Assembly (NCBI GenBank): GCA_019634415.1
Contig: JAHQVJ010000180.1
Location: 39,865 to 103,864 of the forward strand
Length of the DNA stretch: 64,000 bases
Direction of reading: 5' to 3'
Source: Myxococcales bacterium
GTDB taxonomy: Bacteria > Myxococcota_A > UBA796 > GCA-2862545
The notes under the pieces are model-generated. The model ran no database searches. It was not told the origin of the DNA and saw only the letters and a list, made by a program, of their open reading frames with translations. This document shows positions 26,599-35,253 of this stretch, one piece after another. A program made the position numbers and the translations under genes. Each line of letters starts with the position of its first letter. The stretch's first letter is position 1.

Positions 26599-27866
26599 CC
26601 GTAGTGGGACTTGAGCGCGTTGTAGGTCAGGTTGGACACGCCGCGGATCACGCGGCTGCGCGAGGAGATCCAGGAGGAGAAGCCCCGGGCGCGGTTGCGC
26701 TTCTCGATGATGCCCACGATGACGTAGGGAAGCTCGTCGGTGCCGGCACGCGTCACCAGGATCCCGAAGTCGCCGCACAAGTGCGAGGTGGTGCCCGTCT
26801 TGTTGATCACCTGGGTGTCGCTCGGGATGTCGGATGCTCCCGTGGCCAACCGATCGCTGCCGGGCAGCGACATGATCCGCCGGATCTCCCTGGAGCCCGG
26901 CAGCTCGTTGCGCCACAGCGCCCGGCTGAAGCGCACGTAGTCTCGCGCGGAGCTCATGTTGCGGTACGTCCGACCGTTGGTGGGGATCGTCTCCACGATG
27001 CAGGTCTCTTGCAGCAAGTGCCCGTAGTGCTGCTCCAGCAGCCGCTGCACGGCGATGGGTCCGCCCACCTGGGCCATGGCCCAGTTGGTGGCGCTGTTGC
27101 TGGAGCGGTGGAGCATGGCCTCGAGCTTCGACTTGCTCTTGGGGCCGTAGATCAGCCGTCCCGAGTGGGCCTGGTGCATGAAGGCCAAGGCGACGTAGGG
27201 CTTGACCATGCTCGCGCACTGCAGCTTGCGCTCGGCGTTGATGGCCACCCAGGTGCGGTTGTCGTGCAGCGTGTGCACGTACCAGGACGTGGTCTCGTCC
27301 GAGGCCACGGCACCCGCGCGGCGGAGCCCCTGGATGTGCTCGTTGATGAGATCGCGCAGCGGCGTGGAGATGCGGGCAGGCAGTTCCTCCTGGGAAGGAG
27401 GAGGGGCCTCGACCACCGGTGTGGCGGGAGGCGTGGGCTCACGCACCGCGGTGTGCGCTGTCTTCGTGGGGGTGGGCCGCCGACGGCCCCGCGCGATGGC
27501 GCGTGTGGGGCTGTAGCCTCCGGCGTCGCGGATGGGGGTGGCGAGCACGTCGCGGCCCCCGAAGGCGTCACGCAGGGCGCGATCGTGGTTGGCCGCCACC
27601 CGGCGGGCTGCTGCCTCGCTGGTGCCGGGTCGGTTGTAGACCAGCCCGAAGTTGCCCTGGTTGCCGCGCACGAACACCAGGTTTCGAGCGACTTCCGGGC
27701 CGAGCACGTCGGCCACCCGGGCTTTGTAGTCCAGCACCGCCTCGGCGTTGCTGGACCAGATGTACGAGATGTCCCAAGAGCCGTCGGAGGCCATCGCGGG
27801 GGTGGCCAGCGCCCACGCGCCTGCACCCGCTGCCAACCGACCGAGAAGGTCACGCCGCGTCCACAT
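26595..27866 (-). CDS. Tat-exported class A beta-lactamase-fold serine hydrolase
   Basis: A 423-residue protein with GGAG 5 bases before the ATG. The N-terminus MWTRRDLLG plus an Ala-rich stretch is a twin-arginine signal. About 110 residues of unknown domain and a Pro/Thr linker precede a serine beta-lactamase/PBP fold with S219-M-V-K222, S255-S-N257 and K356-T-G. These are the three catalytic boxes of class A/penicillin-binding enzymes. No omega-loop Glu could be assigned, so it may act as a peptidoglycan-directed peptidase or other hydrolase rather than a resistance enzyme (inferred). Confidence 0.85.
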   Translation of the reverse strand: MWTRRDLLGRLAAGAGAWALATPAMASDGSWDISYIWSSNAEAVLDYKARVADVLGPEVARNLVFVRGNQGNFGLVYNRPGTSEAAARRVAANHDRALRDAFGGRDVLATPIRDAGGYSPTRAIARGRRRPTPTKTAHTAVREPTPPATPVVEAPPPSQEELPARISTPLRDLINEHIQGLRRAGAVASDETTSWYVHTLHDNRTWVAINAERKLQCASMVKPYVALAFMHQAHSGRLIYGPKSKSKLEAMLHRSSNSATNWAMAQVGGPIAVQRLLEQHYGHLLQETCIVETIPTNGRTYRNMSSARDYVRFSRALWRNELPGSREIRRIMSLPGSDRLATGASDIPSDTQVINKTGTTSHLCGDFGILVTRAGTDELPYVIVGIIEKRNRARGFSSWISSRSRVIRGVSNLTYNALKSHYG

Positions 27867-28013
27867 GCTCACTCCATCCATTCCCACCAGATGGGATGAC
27901 TACGATCGAAGCGTGCCCCGTCTTCGAACGATCATCCACTCTCTGAGAATAGCGCCGCGGAGCCGGGTTGTGACTCAATCTCGTCGCGTCGCGTCACGAA
28001 CCCGGGCTCGCGA

Positions 28014-29573
28014 CTAGTCGCACACGGCTGCGACGCCGTAGCTGACGTCCACCACGTCGCCCTTGCCAACCGGGGGATCGTTGATGGTGATGGACTGCGT
28101 GAACTCGTTGTAGGTCCAATCCGTCGTGACGATCCCGTTCACTTCGACTTCGATGGTGGACTCGATGGCGGGATTGGCGAGATTGTACGTCGAGATGCCA
28201 TCGATTCCGGTGGTCGCGATGTCCACGAGCTGGGAGCCCCAGGCGCTGTCGCAGATGTCCAGGAGCTCGCCCCCGGTCTTCATGCTTGCTTCGAGATAAC
28301 CGCCAGGACCATCGCTACCGGGGCTCCCGCAATCGAAGTTGAGGTCCACGATCGATGAGATGCGAAGATGCTCGGGCACGGACACATAGGACCGGAATGT
28401 GTCGACCCACTTGGACCAGTCGGTGCCCGACTGCTCCCGCTCGTCGGAGGCGATGATGAGGTGAAGGAGGGCGCCAGGCCTAAGGGCCCCGTCGTTGCAG
28501 TCGCCGGGCCCGGTCTGCGACAGCGCCTTCGCGGCATGCTTGAGCAGTGACTCGGTGATGTTGTCAGAGATGTCCGCGTCGAAAGCATGGTTCAGGAAGA
28601 TGTTGGTCAGGTTGGCGGTGTTGGGTGTCATGATGCCCACATTGGCGCACGCCGATGTCTCGGTGATCTGGACCATCTGCCAGTCCGCCACCGATTGCAG
28701 CGTGTTCACGAAACTCGGCATCCCCTTGGTGAGGGCGGGCTCGTTGTCCACCTTCATGGAGCAGGATTGATCGATGAGGAAGAAGATGTCGACCGCGGGC
28801 TGTCCAGGCTCCTCGAACTGCTCCTGGGCTTCGTTGACGTACTGTCCTTCGCCGTTCTGATCTGCGGTCTCCTTGCCGCCGGGATCGTTGGAGAAGACCT
28901 CCAGCACGCCCGTGTCGCCTCCGGCCAGCTCTGGAGCCCACGTCACCGTGACCGTGCGCGTCTCGCCTTCTGCGAGGGTCAGCGGGAGCTCGGAGCGGAT
29001 CTCCTCCAGCGGAATGCTCATGGTGCCGGCGGAGGTGTACTCCACGCCATGGATCTCGAGGGCCTCGGAGCCGACGTTGGCCAGCTCGAGGTCCACCGTG
29101 CCGCCGCAGGGGATGAAGCCCTCGCCGAATTGATAGGACGCCGGGGTGATCACCAGATCGGGAACGTCGCCGAAGCCCAGGAGATCCACTGGGGCTTCGG
29201 GGGTGTCCGGGTCGTCGGACCGCACGATGATCTGGCCGAAGTTCTCGTCGGCGCCGCGCGGGGTGAAGACCACCGAGACCTCGACCTCCTCGCCGTTCGC
29301 CAGCTCGAAGTCGCGATGCCGGCCGTCCACGGTGAAGGCGAAGCCCGCCCCCACGACGACCTCGCTCACCTGCAGCGGGTTCTCGCCCAGGTTGCGGATA
29401 ACGAAGGTCTGGGCCTCCTCCTGGCCCGACGTGAGCACGCTGTACTCCAGCGTGGGGGGATCCACCTCGATGTCGGGCTCGGGGCCCGTCACACCGCGCA
29501 GATCGTTCCGTAGGCCGACCTCGGAGCAGCCGATCGCCAAGAGAGGCGCAAAGAGCAAAGTGAGTCGTGACAT
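28014..29573 (-). CDS. Lipoprotein with ASH/HYDIN-like Ig domains and a VWA domain
   Basis: A 519-residue protein with GGGAG 5 bases before the ATG and lipobox AIGC (Cys16). Residues ~35-235 form two 'choice-of-anchor D'/ASH-like Ig domains (FVIRNLGENPL, RSDDPDTPEAPVDLLGFG, ELANVGSEAL). A von Willebrand A domain follows, with the MIDAS metal site D268-Q-S-C-S272. The last ~80 residues are another beta domain. Such proteins are probably cell-surface adhesion or matrix-binding lipoproteins (inferred). It is transcribed divergently from the small lipoprotein gene at 29727. Confidence 0.85.
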   Translation of the reverse strand: MSRLTLLFAPLLAIGCSEVGLRNDLRGVTGPEPDIEVDPPTLEYSVLTSGQEEAQTFVIRNLGENPLQVSEVVVGAGFAFTVDGRHRDFELANGEEVEVSVVFTPRGADENFGQIIVRSDDPDTPEAPVDLLGFGDVPDLVITPASYQFGEGFIPCGGTVDLELANVGSEALEIHGVEYTSAGTMSIPLEEIRSELPLTLAEGETRTVTVTWAPELAGGDTGVLEVFSNDPGGKETADQNGEGQYVNEAQEQFEEPGQPAVDIFFLIDQSCSMKVDNEPALTKGMPSFVNTLQSVADWQMVQITETSACANVGIMTPNTANLTNIFLNHAFDADISDNITESLLKHAAKALSQTGPGDCNDGALRPGALLHLIIASDEREQSGTDWSKWVDTFRSYVSVPEHLRISSIVDLNFDCGSPGSDGPGGYLEASMKTGGELLDICDSAWGSQLVDIATTGIDGISTYNLANPAIESTIEVEVNGIVTTDWTYNEFTQSITINDPPVGKGDVVDVSYGVAAVCD

Positions 29574-29713
29574 CCACACTCCCAGGAGCGTCCCCACAAA
29601 GAGGTGGGTGACGCCCCACTCTTCGAGCATACCAGACGTCGTGGGACACCCGGTAGCGTCAGATTCGTCCCAATGATCGGCCAATCGACCCGCTCATTGA
29701 GCGATTCGGCTGC

Positions 29714-29719
29714 TATGCT
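29714..29719 (+). promoter_or_regulatory. Putative -10 box (TATGCT) for a leaderless transcript
   Basis: TATGCT ends 7 bases before the ATG at 29727, which lacks a Shine-Dalgarno. Confidence 0.35.
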
Positions 29720-29726
29720 CGCGCCC

Positions 29727-30227
29727 ATGCGACACACCATCCTGCTCGTCTTGTTTGCCGTCGGGTGCAGTGGCTCCACCGAGCTCCCCCCGGACCTTCC
29801 TCCCTTGGGTGACGCGGACGCCGACGTGGATGCGGACACCGACTCCGACGCCGACGTGGACACCGAGCCCAAGAGCGCCTGCGGCGAGACGACCTACCAC
29901 AATGTGCTCGTCAACGGCCGGGTCATCGGGCCGGGCGGGTCGCCGGCGTCGGGGGTGTCCGTGCACCTGGAGGAGCGGCGGTACCTCATCGAGGTCACCC
30001 AGTACGGTGCCGGGGTGACCGACGCGAATGGTGACTTCTCCTTCACGGCCAAGCAGATCGTGTCGGTGGAGGACTGCTGGGCGCTCCTGCTGGACTACCA
30101 CCTGGTGGCCGAGCGGGGGAACCAGGGCACCGAGGAGTTCGCGAACACGCTGCTCTTCAACGCCATCGACACGGGAGCGGGGGTGGCCAACTTCATCACG
30201 CCCCCGCTGCAGCTGGAGAAGCCCTGA
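29727..30227 (+). CDS. Lipoprotein with Asp-rich linker and carboxypeptidase-regulatory-like domain
   Basis: A 166-residue protein with lipobox AVGC (Cys14). An Asp/Ala/Val-rich repeat (about residues 28-48) may bind calcium or act as a spacer. The rest (VNGRVIGPGGSPASGVSVHL and GVTDANGDFSFTA) is a transthyretin/CnaB-like carboxypeptidase regulatory domain, often found in surface lipoproteins. Specific role unknown. It is followed 25 bases later by the START-like gene. Confidence 0.7.
   Translation: MRHTILLVLFAVGCSGSTELPPDLPPLGDADADVDADTDSDADVDTEPKSACGETTYHNVLVNGRVIGPGGSPASGVSVHLEERRYLIEVTQYGAGVTDANGDFSFTAKQIVSVEDCWALLLDYHLVAERGNQGTEEFANTLLFNAIDTGAGVANFITPPLQLEKP
29809..29868 (+). repeat. 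Asp-codon tandem repeat inside the lipoprotein gene
   Basis: Imperfect 6-base GACGCN-type units encode alternating Asp with Ala, Val, Thr or Ser. Length variation between strains is plausible. Confidence 0.5.
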
Positions 30228-30252
30228 CCCGTCCGAGGTTACGGGTTCGGCC

Positions 30253-31047
30253 ATGCTGATCCTGTTGGCTTGGACCTCCGGTGCCGAGGCCTCCTCGGAC
30301 GCGCTGATGGACGCCATCGTCGCGTGCGCCACGGAGCCCACCTTCCCGCTGCCCGGGGTGTCGGTGGAGGACCGGGCACGGCTGCTCGACGGAGAGGTCG
30401 TCCGCATGATCGACCGCAAGCCCGGCAACGAGCCCAGCGCCGCGGTGGGCATGGCGGTGCTCCGCGCTCCACGGGAGGCGCTGTGGGTCTCCGTGCAGGA
30501 CATGCACGCCCAGGTGGATCCCAGCCTCACCGAGTTCATCGTGGAGCACCTGGAGGGGGATCGGGCCCTGTGGTACGGCTACTTCGACCTGCCTCGGCCG
30601 ATCAAGGATCGCCAGTGGGTGGTGGACTCCACCAACAACCATCGGATGGCGGCACGCACGTCGGATGCGTGCTGGGAGCACTCCTGGCGCTTGGTGCCCG
30701 ACGGCCTGGAGCGCATCCGCGACACGGTGACGTCCACACAGCCCCGCGGAATCACGCCCGATCACCTCGACCGTGCCATCTACACGCCGGTGAACCAGGG
30801 CTCCTGGTTCATGGCACCCATCGATGGCGAGCGGGTGTTCGTGGCCTACCACGCGACCTCGGTGGTGGGCGGGCTCATCCCGGACTGGCTGGTCACGCAG
30901 CTGGCGATGTCGCGGCTCGAGGAGCTGATGCGTAGCCTCGAGAAGCGAGCGCTGACGTGGGCTCCCAGTCACTACCGGACCGGACACGAGCCGGTGTTCG
31001 GCGGCGATGGAAACGTGGTCGCTCCGTTCTCGAACACGAGTCCCTAA
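30253..31047 (+). CDS. Exported START-like lipid-binding domain protein
   Basis: A 264-residue protein with a weak signal peptide (MLILLAWTSGAEA). The body resembles START/StAR-related domains: PRPIKDRQWVVDS early, a GSWFMAPIDG segment, VFVAYHATSVVGGLIPDWLV and a long C-terminal helix. The G-x-IP-x-W-LV stretch is typical of START proteins. Lipid or hydrophobic ligand binding in the periplasm is inferred. The ATG lies 25 bases after the previous stop without an obvious ribosome binding site. Confidence 0.7.
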   Translation: MLILLAWTSGAEASSDALMDAIVACATEPTFPLPGVSVEDRARLLDGEVVRMIDRKPGNEPSAAVGMAVLRAPREALWVSVQDMHAQVDPSLTEFIVEHLEGDRALWYGYFDLPRPIKDRQWVVDSTNNHRMAARTSDACWEHSWRLVPDGLERIRDTVTSTQPRGITPDHLDRAIYTPVNQGSWFMAPIDGERVFVAYHATSVVGGLIPDWLVTQLAMSRLEELMRSLEKRALTWAPSHYRTGHEPVFGGDGNVVAPFSNTSP

Positions 31048-31064
31048 ACGACTTCGCCAGACGG

Positions 31065-31098
31065 TCCGACAATCAGGGTACCCCCTGACGTTGTCGGA
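31065..31098 (+). promoter_or_regulatory. Interrupted hairpin that buries the ribosome binding site of the next gene
   Basis: TCCGACAA-TCAGGG pairs with CCCTGA and TTGTCGGA around a TACC loop, with a CG bulge on the 3' side: 14 pairs in all. The GGAG ribosome binding site of the gene at 31105 starts in the 3' arm. It could be a translational switch, a terminator for the preceding gene, or a DNA operator. Confidence 0.45.
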
Positions 31099-31104
31099 GT
31101 CGCC

Positions 31105-31806
31105 ATGCCAAGCCGCCCCCTGTTTGCCGCCTGCGTGTTGTCCCTGTCCGCCTGCTACGCGCAGCCCGAGTGCGACGTGCAGACCGCGGAGGCCTGGCCG
31201 TCGTCTGCGGCGGTGGCCGTCGCCGCTGGCCCGGCGCCGGCACCGGTGCCCACGCGGCGCAGCCGGGTGGCTGCCTCGCCGGCGCCGAGTGCCATGCAGT
31301 GGATGTCGCCGACGCTGGCGTCGGTCGACGAGGGGCTCGACGTGGGGGCGCTGGCGGACGCGCGCGGCTCGTCGGCCCCGGAGGGCGTGCTCCGCAAGCG
31401 GGCACCGATGGCCGCAGCTCCGGCACCCGAGGTGCGGAAGGCCGCGGTGAAGCCGACGTCCTCGAGGGCCGCCCGAGGCTCGGGCACCGCGGATCTGTCC
31501 GTGAACACGCGTCTGCGTCAGGGGCTGTCCAACGACCAGATCCGACAGGTGGCACGCGCCTCCATGGGTCAGGTCCGGGCCTGCTACGAGCGAGCGCTCA
31601 AGGCTGCTCCGAGCCTGCGTGGCCGACTCGTGGTGGCCTGGACGGTGGCGCCCTCCGGCGTGGTCTCCAAGGCTCGGGCCAAGTCGGACTCCCTCGGCGA
31701 CGAGGCCCTGCAGCGCTGCGTGGTGGACGCGGTCCACGGCTGGAGCTTCCCCGAGGCCGACACCTCCACCTCCGTGAGCTTCCCCTTCGTGCTCAAGCCG
31801 GGGTGA
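31105..31806 (+). CDS. Lipoprotein with AgmX/PglI-type (TonB-like) C-terminal domain
   Basis: A 233-residue protein with GGAG 5 bases before the ATG and a type II signal ending LSAC (Cys17). After an Ala/Pro-rich linker (to about 130) comes a domain with VRACYERALKAAP, LRGRLVVAWTVAPSGVV and LQRCVVDAVHGWSFP, the pattern of the AgmX/PglI C-terminal domain common in Myxococcota, related to TonB C-termini. The two cysteines in that pattern probably form a disulfide. AgmX and PglI are gliding-motility proteins in Myxococcus, but this domain is widespread and motility is not implied here. Confidence 0.8.
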   Translation: MPSRPLFAACVLSLSACYAQPECDVQTAEAWPSSAAVAVAAGPAPAPVPTRRSRVAASPAPSAMQWMSPTLASVDEGLDVGALADARGSSAPEGVLRKRAPMAAAPAPEVRKAAVKPTSSRAARGSGTADLSVNTRLRQGLSNDQIRQVARASMGQVRACYERALKAAPSLRGRLVVAWTVAPSGVVSKARAKSDSLGDEALQRCVVDAVHGWSFPEADTSTSVSFPFVLKPG

Positions 31807-31837
31807 TCCGAGGCCGCCCGCAGGCTACCCGCCTCGG

Positions 31838-33019
31838 ATGACGCCCGATGTCGTGATCGTCGGAGCAGGCCTCGCAGGTCTGTCCTTGGCGTGGCACCTC
31901 GCCCCACACTCGAGGGTGGTGGTGGTGGACCAGGCGCCCACTGCGGGTGCGGAGGCCACGTCGCACAACGCGGGTCTGATCCGTCGCATGGGAGAGGATC
32001 CCGTCGAGCGGGCGCTGGCGGTGCGCACGGCCGCCTGGATGGCGGATCCGGGGCCTCGCTGGAGCCGATCCGAGGCCAGCCACCCCACGGGAGCGGTGAT
32101 GGGGCTCGCCATCGATGGGCACCACCTGCACGATGCCGCAGCTCACCTGCGTGCGCGCGGGGTGGCGGTGAGCGTGGAGGAGGCACCGGTGGAGCGCGCC
32201 CCCGCCCTCGCCGGATCGCCCCTGGTGCATGCCTGGTGGCTGCCCGACGAGCGCACGGCCGATCCGGCGACCCTCGTGGCCGGCTTGCTGGAGGGCCTGG
32301 GGGACTCCGTCACCCTGCGCTTGGGCGTGCGCGTCACCGGGCTGCGCACGGTGGGTTCCCAAGTCTGTGGCGTGGACACCACCGAGGGACCGATCGACGC
32401 TGCCCGCGTCGCCATCGCGGCGGGCGCGTGGGCGCAGTCGCTGGTGGCGCCGCTGGGACTGGCGCGTCCGCTGATCCCCTTACGCCGGGCGCTGATCCGC
32501 ACCGCACCCCATGCGCTGTCTCGCCCCGATCACCCTTGGGTGTGGATCGACGACGTGGGTGTGTATGCGCGTCCCGACGGGGACGGCTGGCTGTTGTGCG
32601 GCTGCGACGAGTCCGTGGACTGGCCGATGCCGGGTCCCGGATCGCGGGGTGCGGTGTCCGGCGCCCTCGAAGCCGCCGTGATGGACAAGGTGCGACGCTA
32701 CCTTCCGAGCCTCGCCGATGCGCGACCGGTGGCCCGCTGGACGGGCCTGCGTACCTTCGCGCCGGATCGGCGTCCGCTCCTGGGGGCCGATCCCGACGCG
32801 TCGGGCCTGTGGTGGGCAGCGGGGCTGGGCGGCTTCGGCGTGACGGGCGGATACGCGGCCGGCGAGGCCGTGGCCCACTGGATGCTCGAGCGGGACGTGC
32901 CCTGGCTGTCGGCCCGTGCGGTGTCGCCTGGGCGCCCCCACCTACGTCGCTGGTCCATCCGTCCCCACGGGGATCTCGGCACGGCGACGCTGATCGACGT
33001 GGCCCAGCAGCTGCCGTAG
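31838..33019 (+). CDS. FAD-dependent oxidoreductase (DAO family)
   Basis: A 393-residue protein. The N-terminus has VVIVGAGLAGLSLAWHL, the dinucleotide-binding GxGxxG (Gly9, 11 and 14), then VVVVDQ. The C-terminal region (TGLRTFAPDRRPLLG and WWAAGLGGFGVTGG) is typical of the D-amino-acid/glycine oxidase (DAO) superfamily. Substrate cannot be told. No signal peptide, so cytoplasmic. The last 78 bases overlap the end of the convergent membrane protein gene. Confidence 0.85.
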   Translation: MTPDVVIVGAGLAGLSLAWHLAPHSRVVVVDQAPTAGAEATSHNAGLIRRMGEDPVERALAVRTAAWMADPGPRWSRSEASHPTGAVMGLAIDGHHLHDAAAHLRARGVAVSVEEAPVERAPALAGSPLVHAWWLPDERTADPATLVAGLLEGLGDSVTLRLGVRVTGLRTVGSQVCGVDTTEGPIDAARVAIAAGAWAQSLVAPLGLARPLIPLRRALIRTAPHALSRPDHPWVWIDDVGVYARPDGDGWLLCGCDESVDWPMPGPGSRGAVSGALEAAVMDKVRRYLPSLADARPVARWTGLRTFAPDRRPLLGADPDASGLWWAAGLGGFGVTGGYAAGEAVAHWMLERDVPWLSARAVSPGRPHLRRWSIRPHGDLGTATLIDVAQQLP

Positions 33020-33742
33020 GTCGGGAGAGGGCAGCTGCTCGGGGCGCTCGAGGGGGTGCTCGTCGCTCCATCGCCGCTGGACGTCGAGGAGCCACAGCAC
33101 GGCATCGGTGTGCTCTTCTGGGCTGCCCGAGATCAGGTGATGCGTCGACCCCTCCTCGTGGATCACGGCGATGCGTTCCCGACGAATGGGGCCCAGGAAG
33201 CCCACCTCGCGCTGCACGGCGGCGATGTTCGCCAGAGGGATCCGCTGCCCACCGAGCACCAGATCTCGGGTCTCGATGACGACGGGGCCACGCTGGCCTC
33301 GATGTGCCCAGGTGCACGCCGCGACGAAGGCCATCCCCAGGAGGCCGGCGAGGCCTGTGTGATCGATCGCGAACAGCCCGGCGATCACGGCGGTCGTGAA
33401 CCCCACCGCTAGCACCCAGGTGGCGCGATGGGACGAGCGAGGGTCCCAGCGTACCCGCGCTGCGTCCACCATGGGGGGCTCGGGTTCGCGGCGTGCCCAT
33501 CTGGCAGCCCACGCCCACAGGCCCACGGCGGGCAGTGCCGCGACGGCCCATCCGGTGGCGGTGGCAGGGGAGGGGCCTGCGCTGAGCAGCCGGTGCAGTG
33601 GCTCTGCGAGGACCAACGGCGAGATGGACACCACGCACACGGCCACCAGCGCCATCACGCGCCGACTGCGGTGCCCCACTCGTGTGGTGAGCAGCCACAG
33701 CGTGACCAGCACCACGAAGAGCCAGAGCACCGCGGGGTTCAC
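32942..33742 (-). CDS. Polytopic membrane protein with PH-like C-terminal domain
   Basis: A 266-residue protein with about five hydrophobic helices in the first ~160 residues, then a beta-rich domain (IETRDLVLGGQRIPLANIAAVQ, RRERIAVIHEEG) like bacterial PH/DUF304 domains. The GTG start overlaps the TGA of the sulfite-oxidase-like gene (GTGA), so it is third in a coupled operon. As in other molybdoenzyme operons it might anchor or serve the enzyme, but no heme-ligand pattern is evident. Its 3' end overlaps the convergent oxidoreductase gene by 78 bases. Confidence 0.7.
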   Translation of the reverse strand: MNPAVLWLFVVLVTLWLLTTRVGHRSRRVMALVAVCVVSISPLVLAEPLHRLLSAGPSPATATGWAVAALPAVGLWAWAARWARREPEPPMVDAARVRWDPRSSHRATWVLAVGFTTAVIAGLFAIDHTGLAGLLGMAFVAACTWAHRGQRGPVVIETRDLVLGGQRIPLANIAAVQREVGFLGPIRRERIAVIHEEGSTHHLISGSPEEHTDAVLWLLDVQRRWSDEHPLERPEQLPSPDLRQLLGHVDQRRRAEIPVGTDGPAT

Positions 33743-34911
33743 CGTCGGACCCGGGCGGTGCGTGCGTAGTAGCGGGAGTCCAGCCGCCGGGTCTGCAGAT
33801 CGGCATCGTCCACGGTGAGGTGGAACTCGGTGCGGCCCGACACCTCCTCGGGCAGCTCGTGGGTCCACAGGCCCCAGGTGCGGTGGCTGCCCCGCGGTAG
33901 CTGCTCCACCAGTCCCACGTCTACGTCGTCGGCCCACAGGCGCAGCCCGTCGGGCAGGCGGGAGCCTCCCCACACGATGCCCACCACTCGGATCTGGCGC
34001 TCCCCGGCCACCTCCCACGTCTCCACCCGGATGGGCGTGGCGGCCACGTCGGTGACGGCGGGGATGTAGTCACGGGCCAGCGCGGGCACGCCCGGCTGCA
34101 TGGTGCGGCTCGCGAACTCCTGCATCTGCGACGTGGCGGGCTCGTCGTCGTCGACCCAGGCGATCTCCTCCACCCACTTGATGCAGGTGCAGCCGTACCA
34201 GCCAGGCACGAACAGTCGCACCGGTGCACCGTGGTCGGGCGACAGCAGCTCGCCGCCGGCGTGGGTGGCGAGGAACGCCTCGGTCAGATCCTCGGGCCGG
34301 AAGACCCAGGCGGCACCGGGCACGGAGTTGCCGGTGGGAGGCGGGTGCTCGTCGAACCCGCTGATCCGGATCCGGGTGGCGCCCTTGGCGGGCGTGACCT
34401 GGGCGAGCACGTCCGCGAGCGGCACGCCCGACCAGCGCACCGCTCCCTGGAGGCCGAAGCCGCCGAAGTCGCTGTTGCCGGAGCACTCGAGGTGCATCAC
34501 GCCCATGTCCACGGACTTGGACCGCAGCGCGTCGATGTCCACGTCTGCCTCGGCGTCCACCAGGCCCGCCAGCCGGATGCTCCAGCCAGCGTCGATGCGC
34601 CCGGTGAGCCCGAGGGGCGCCTCGGTGCGCACGAACAGGCGATCCTGCGTGGTGTCGAGCCCCTCCTCCTGCAGCTGAGTCAGATCGAGCACCCAGCGCG
34701 CGTCGAGTCCGGCGCCCGTCTTGGTCTGAAGCTCGCGAGGATCCTCGTCGAGCCAGGCGGCGACGTCCACCAGCGTGCCCCCGTCGACGCTGCCCACCGA
34801 GGTGTCGCCGGTGGGCAGGGTCATGGTGGCGGGTCCGTCACCGCTGCAGGCCAGCGCGGTGGCAGCAGCGCCGATCAGGAACTCTCGCCGGTCGGTGTCC
34901 CCGGGGCTCAC
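33739..34911 (-). CDS. Tat-exported sulfite-oxidase-like molybdopterin enzyme
   Basis: A 390-residue protein with a twin-arginine signal DRREFLIGAAATALAC; the following Cys22 could also be a lipid site. LECSGNSDFGGFG holds the molybdenum-ligand Cys143 of the SuoX family, and SPDHGAPVRLFVPGWYG plus IKWVEEI is the conserved pterin-pocket region. Two extra cysteines sit in GCTCIKW, where many relatives have GARxVKW. The last ~100 residues resemble the Mo-co dimerisation (Ig-like) domain. The GTG start overlaps the groES stop (GTGA). Periplasmic oxidation of sulfite or a related substrate is inferred. Confidence 0.85.
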   Translation of the reverse strand: MSPGDTDRREFLIGAAATALACSGDGPATMTLPTGDTSVGSVDGGTLVDVAAWLDEDPRELQTKTGAGLDARWVLDLTQLQEEGLDTTQDRLFVRTEAPLGLTGRIDAGWSIRLAGLVDAEADVDIDALRSKSVDMGVMHLECSGNSDFGGFGLQGAVRWSGVPLADVLAQVTPAKGATRIRISGFDEHPPPTGNSVPGAAWVFRPEDLTEAFLATHAGGELLSPDHGAPVRLFVPGWYGCTCIKWVEEIAWVDDDEPATSQMQEFASRTMQPGVPALARDYIPAVTDVAATPIRVETWEVAGERQIRVVGIVWGGSRLPDGLRLWADDVDVGLVEQLPRGSHRTWGLWTHELPEEVSGRTEFHLTVDDADLQTRRLDSRYYARTARVRR

Positions 34912-35195
34912 AGAGAGACCGCGAGGATGTCCTTCTCGCGAACGAACAGGTGGCTCTCCCCCTCGATCTTCACCTCGTCACCCGCCCACTCCGACAGGAG
35001 CACGGTCATGCCGGGCTCGACCTTCAGCGGGACGAGATCGGCCCCCTTGCCCACGCGGCCCTGGCCCACCGCCACCACCTCGGCGAGGTGGGACTTCTTC
35101 TGCGCGGACTCGGGCAGGAACAGGCCACCTGCACTCTGCGTCTCGGGCTCCTTCCGCTTGACCAGGACGCGATCGAACATTGGCTGGATCTTCAT
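34908..35195 (-). CDS. groES: Stand-alone GroES-type co-chaperonin
   Basis: A 95-residue protein with GGAG 8 bases before the ATG. IQPMFDRVLVKRKEPETQSAGGLFLPESAQKK is the cpn10 N-terminus with the mobile loop (GGLFLPE), and the C-terminal half has VEPGMTVLLSEWAGDEVKIEGE. No groEL is adjacent in this window. It is coupled by GTGA to a molybdoenzyme gene, an unusual partner; a dedicated folding role is only a guess. Confidence 0.92.
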   Translation of the reverse strand: MKIQPMFDRVLVKRKEPETQSAGGLFLPESAQKKSHLAEVVAVGQGRVGKGADLVPLKVEPGMTVLLSEWAGDEVKIEGESHLFVREKDILAVSL

Positions 35196-35253
35196 GGTTG
35201 GTTCTCCACTCTTGTGATGGGAGCGCACAGGTAGGCACGCGGTGGGGGGTCGA

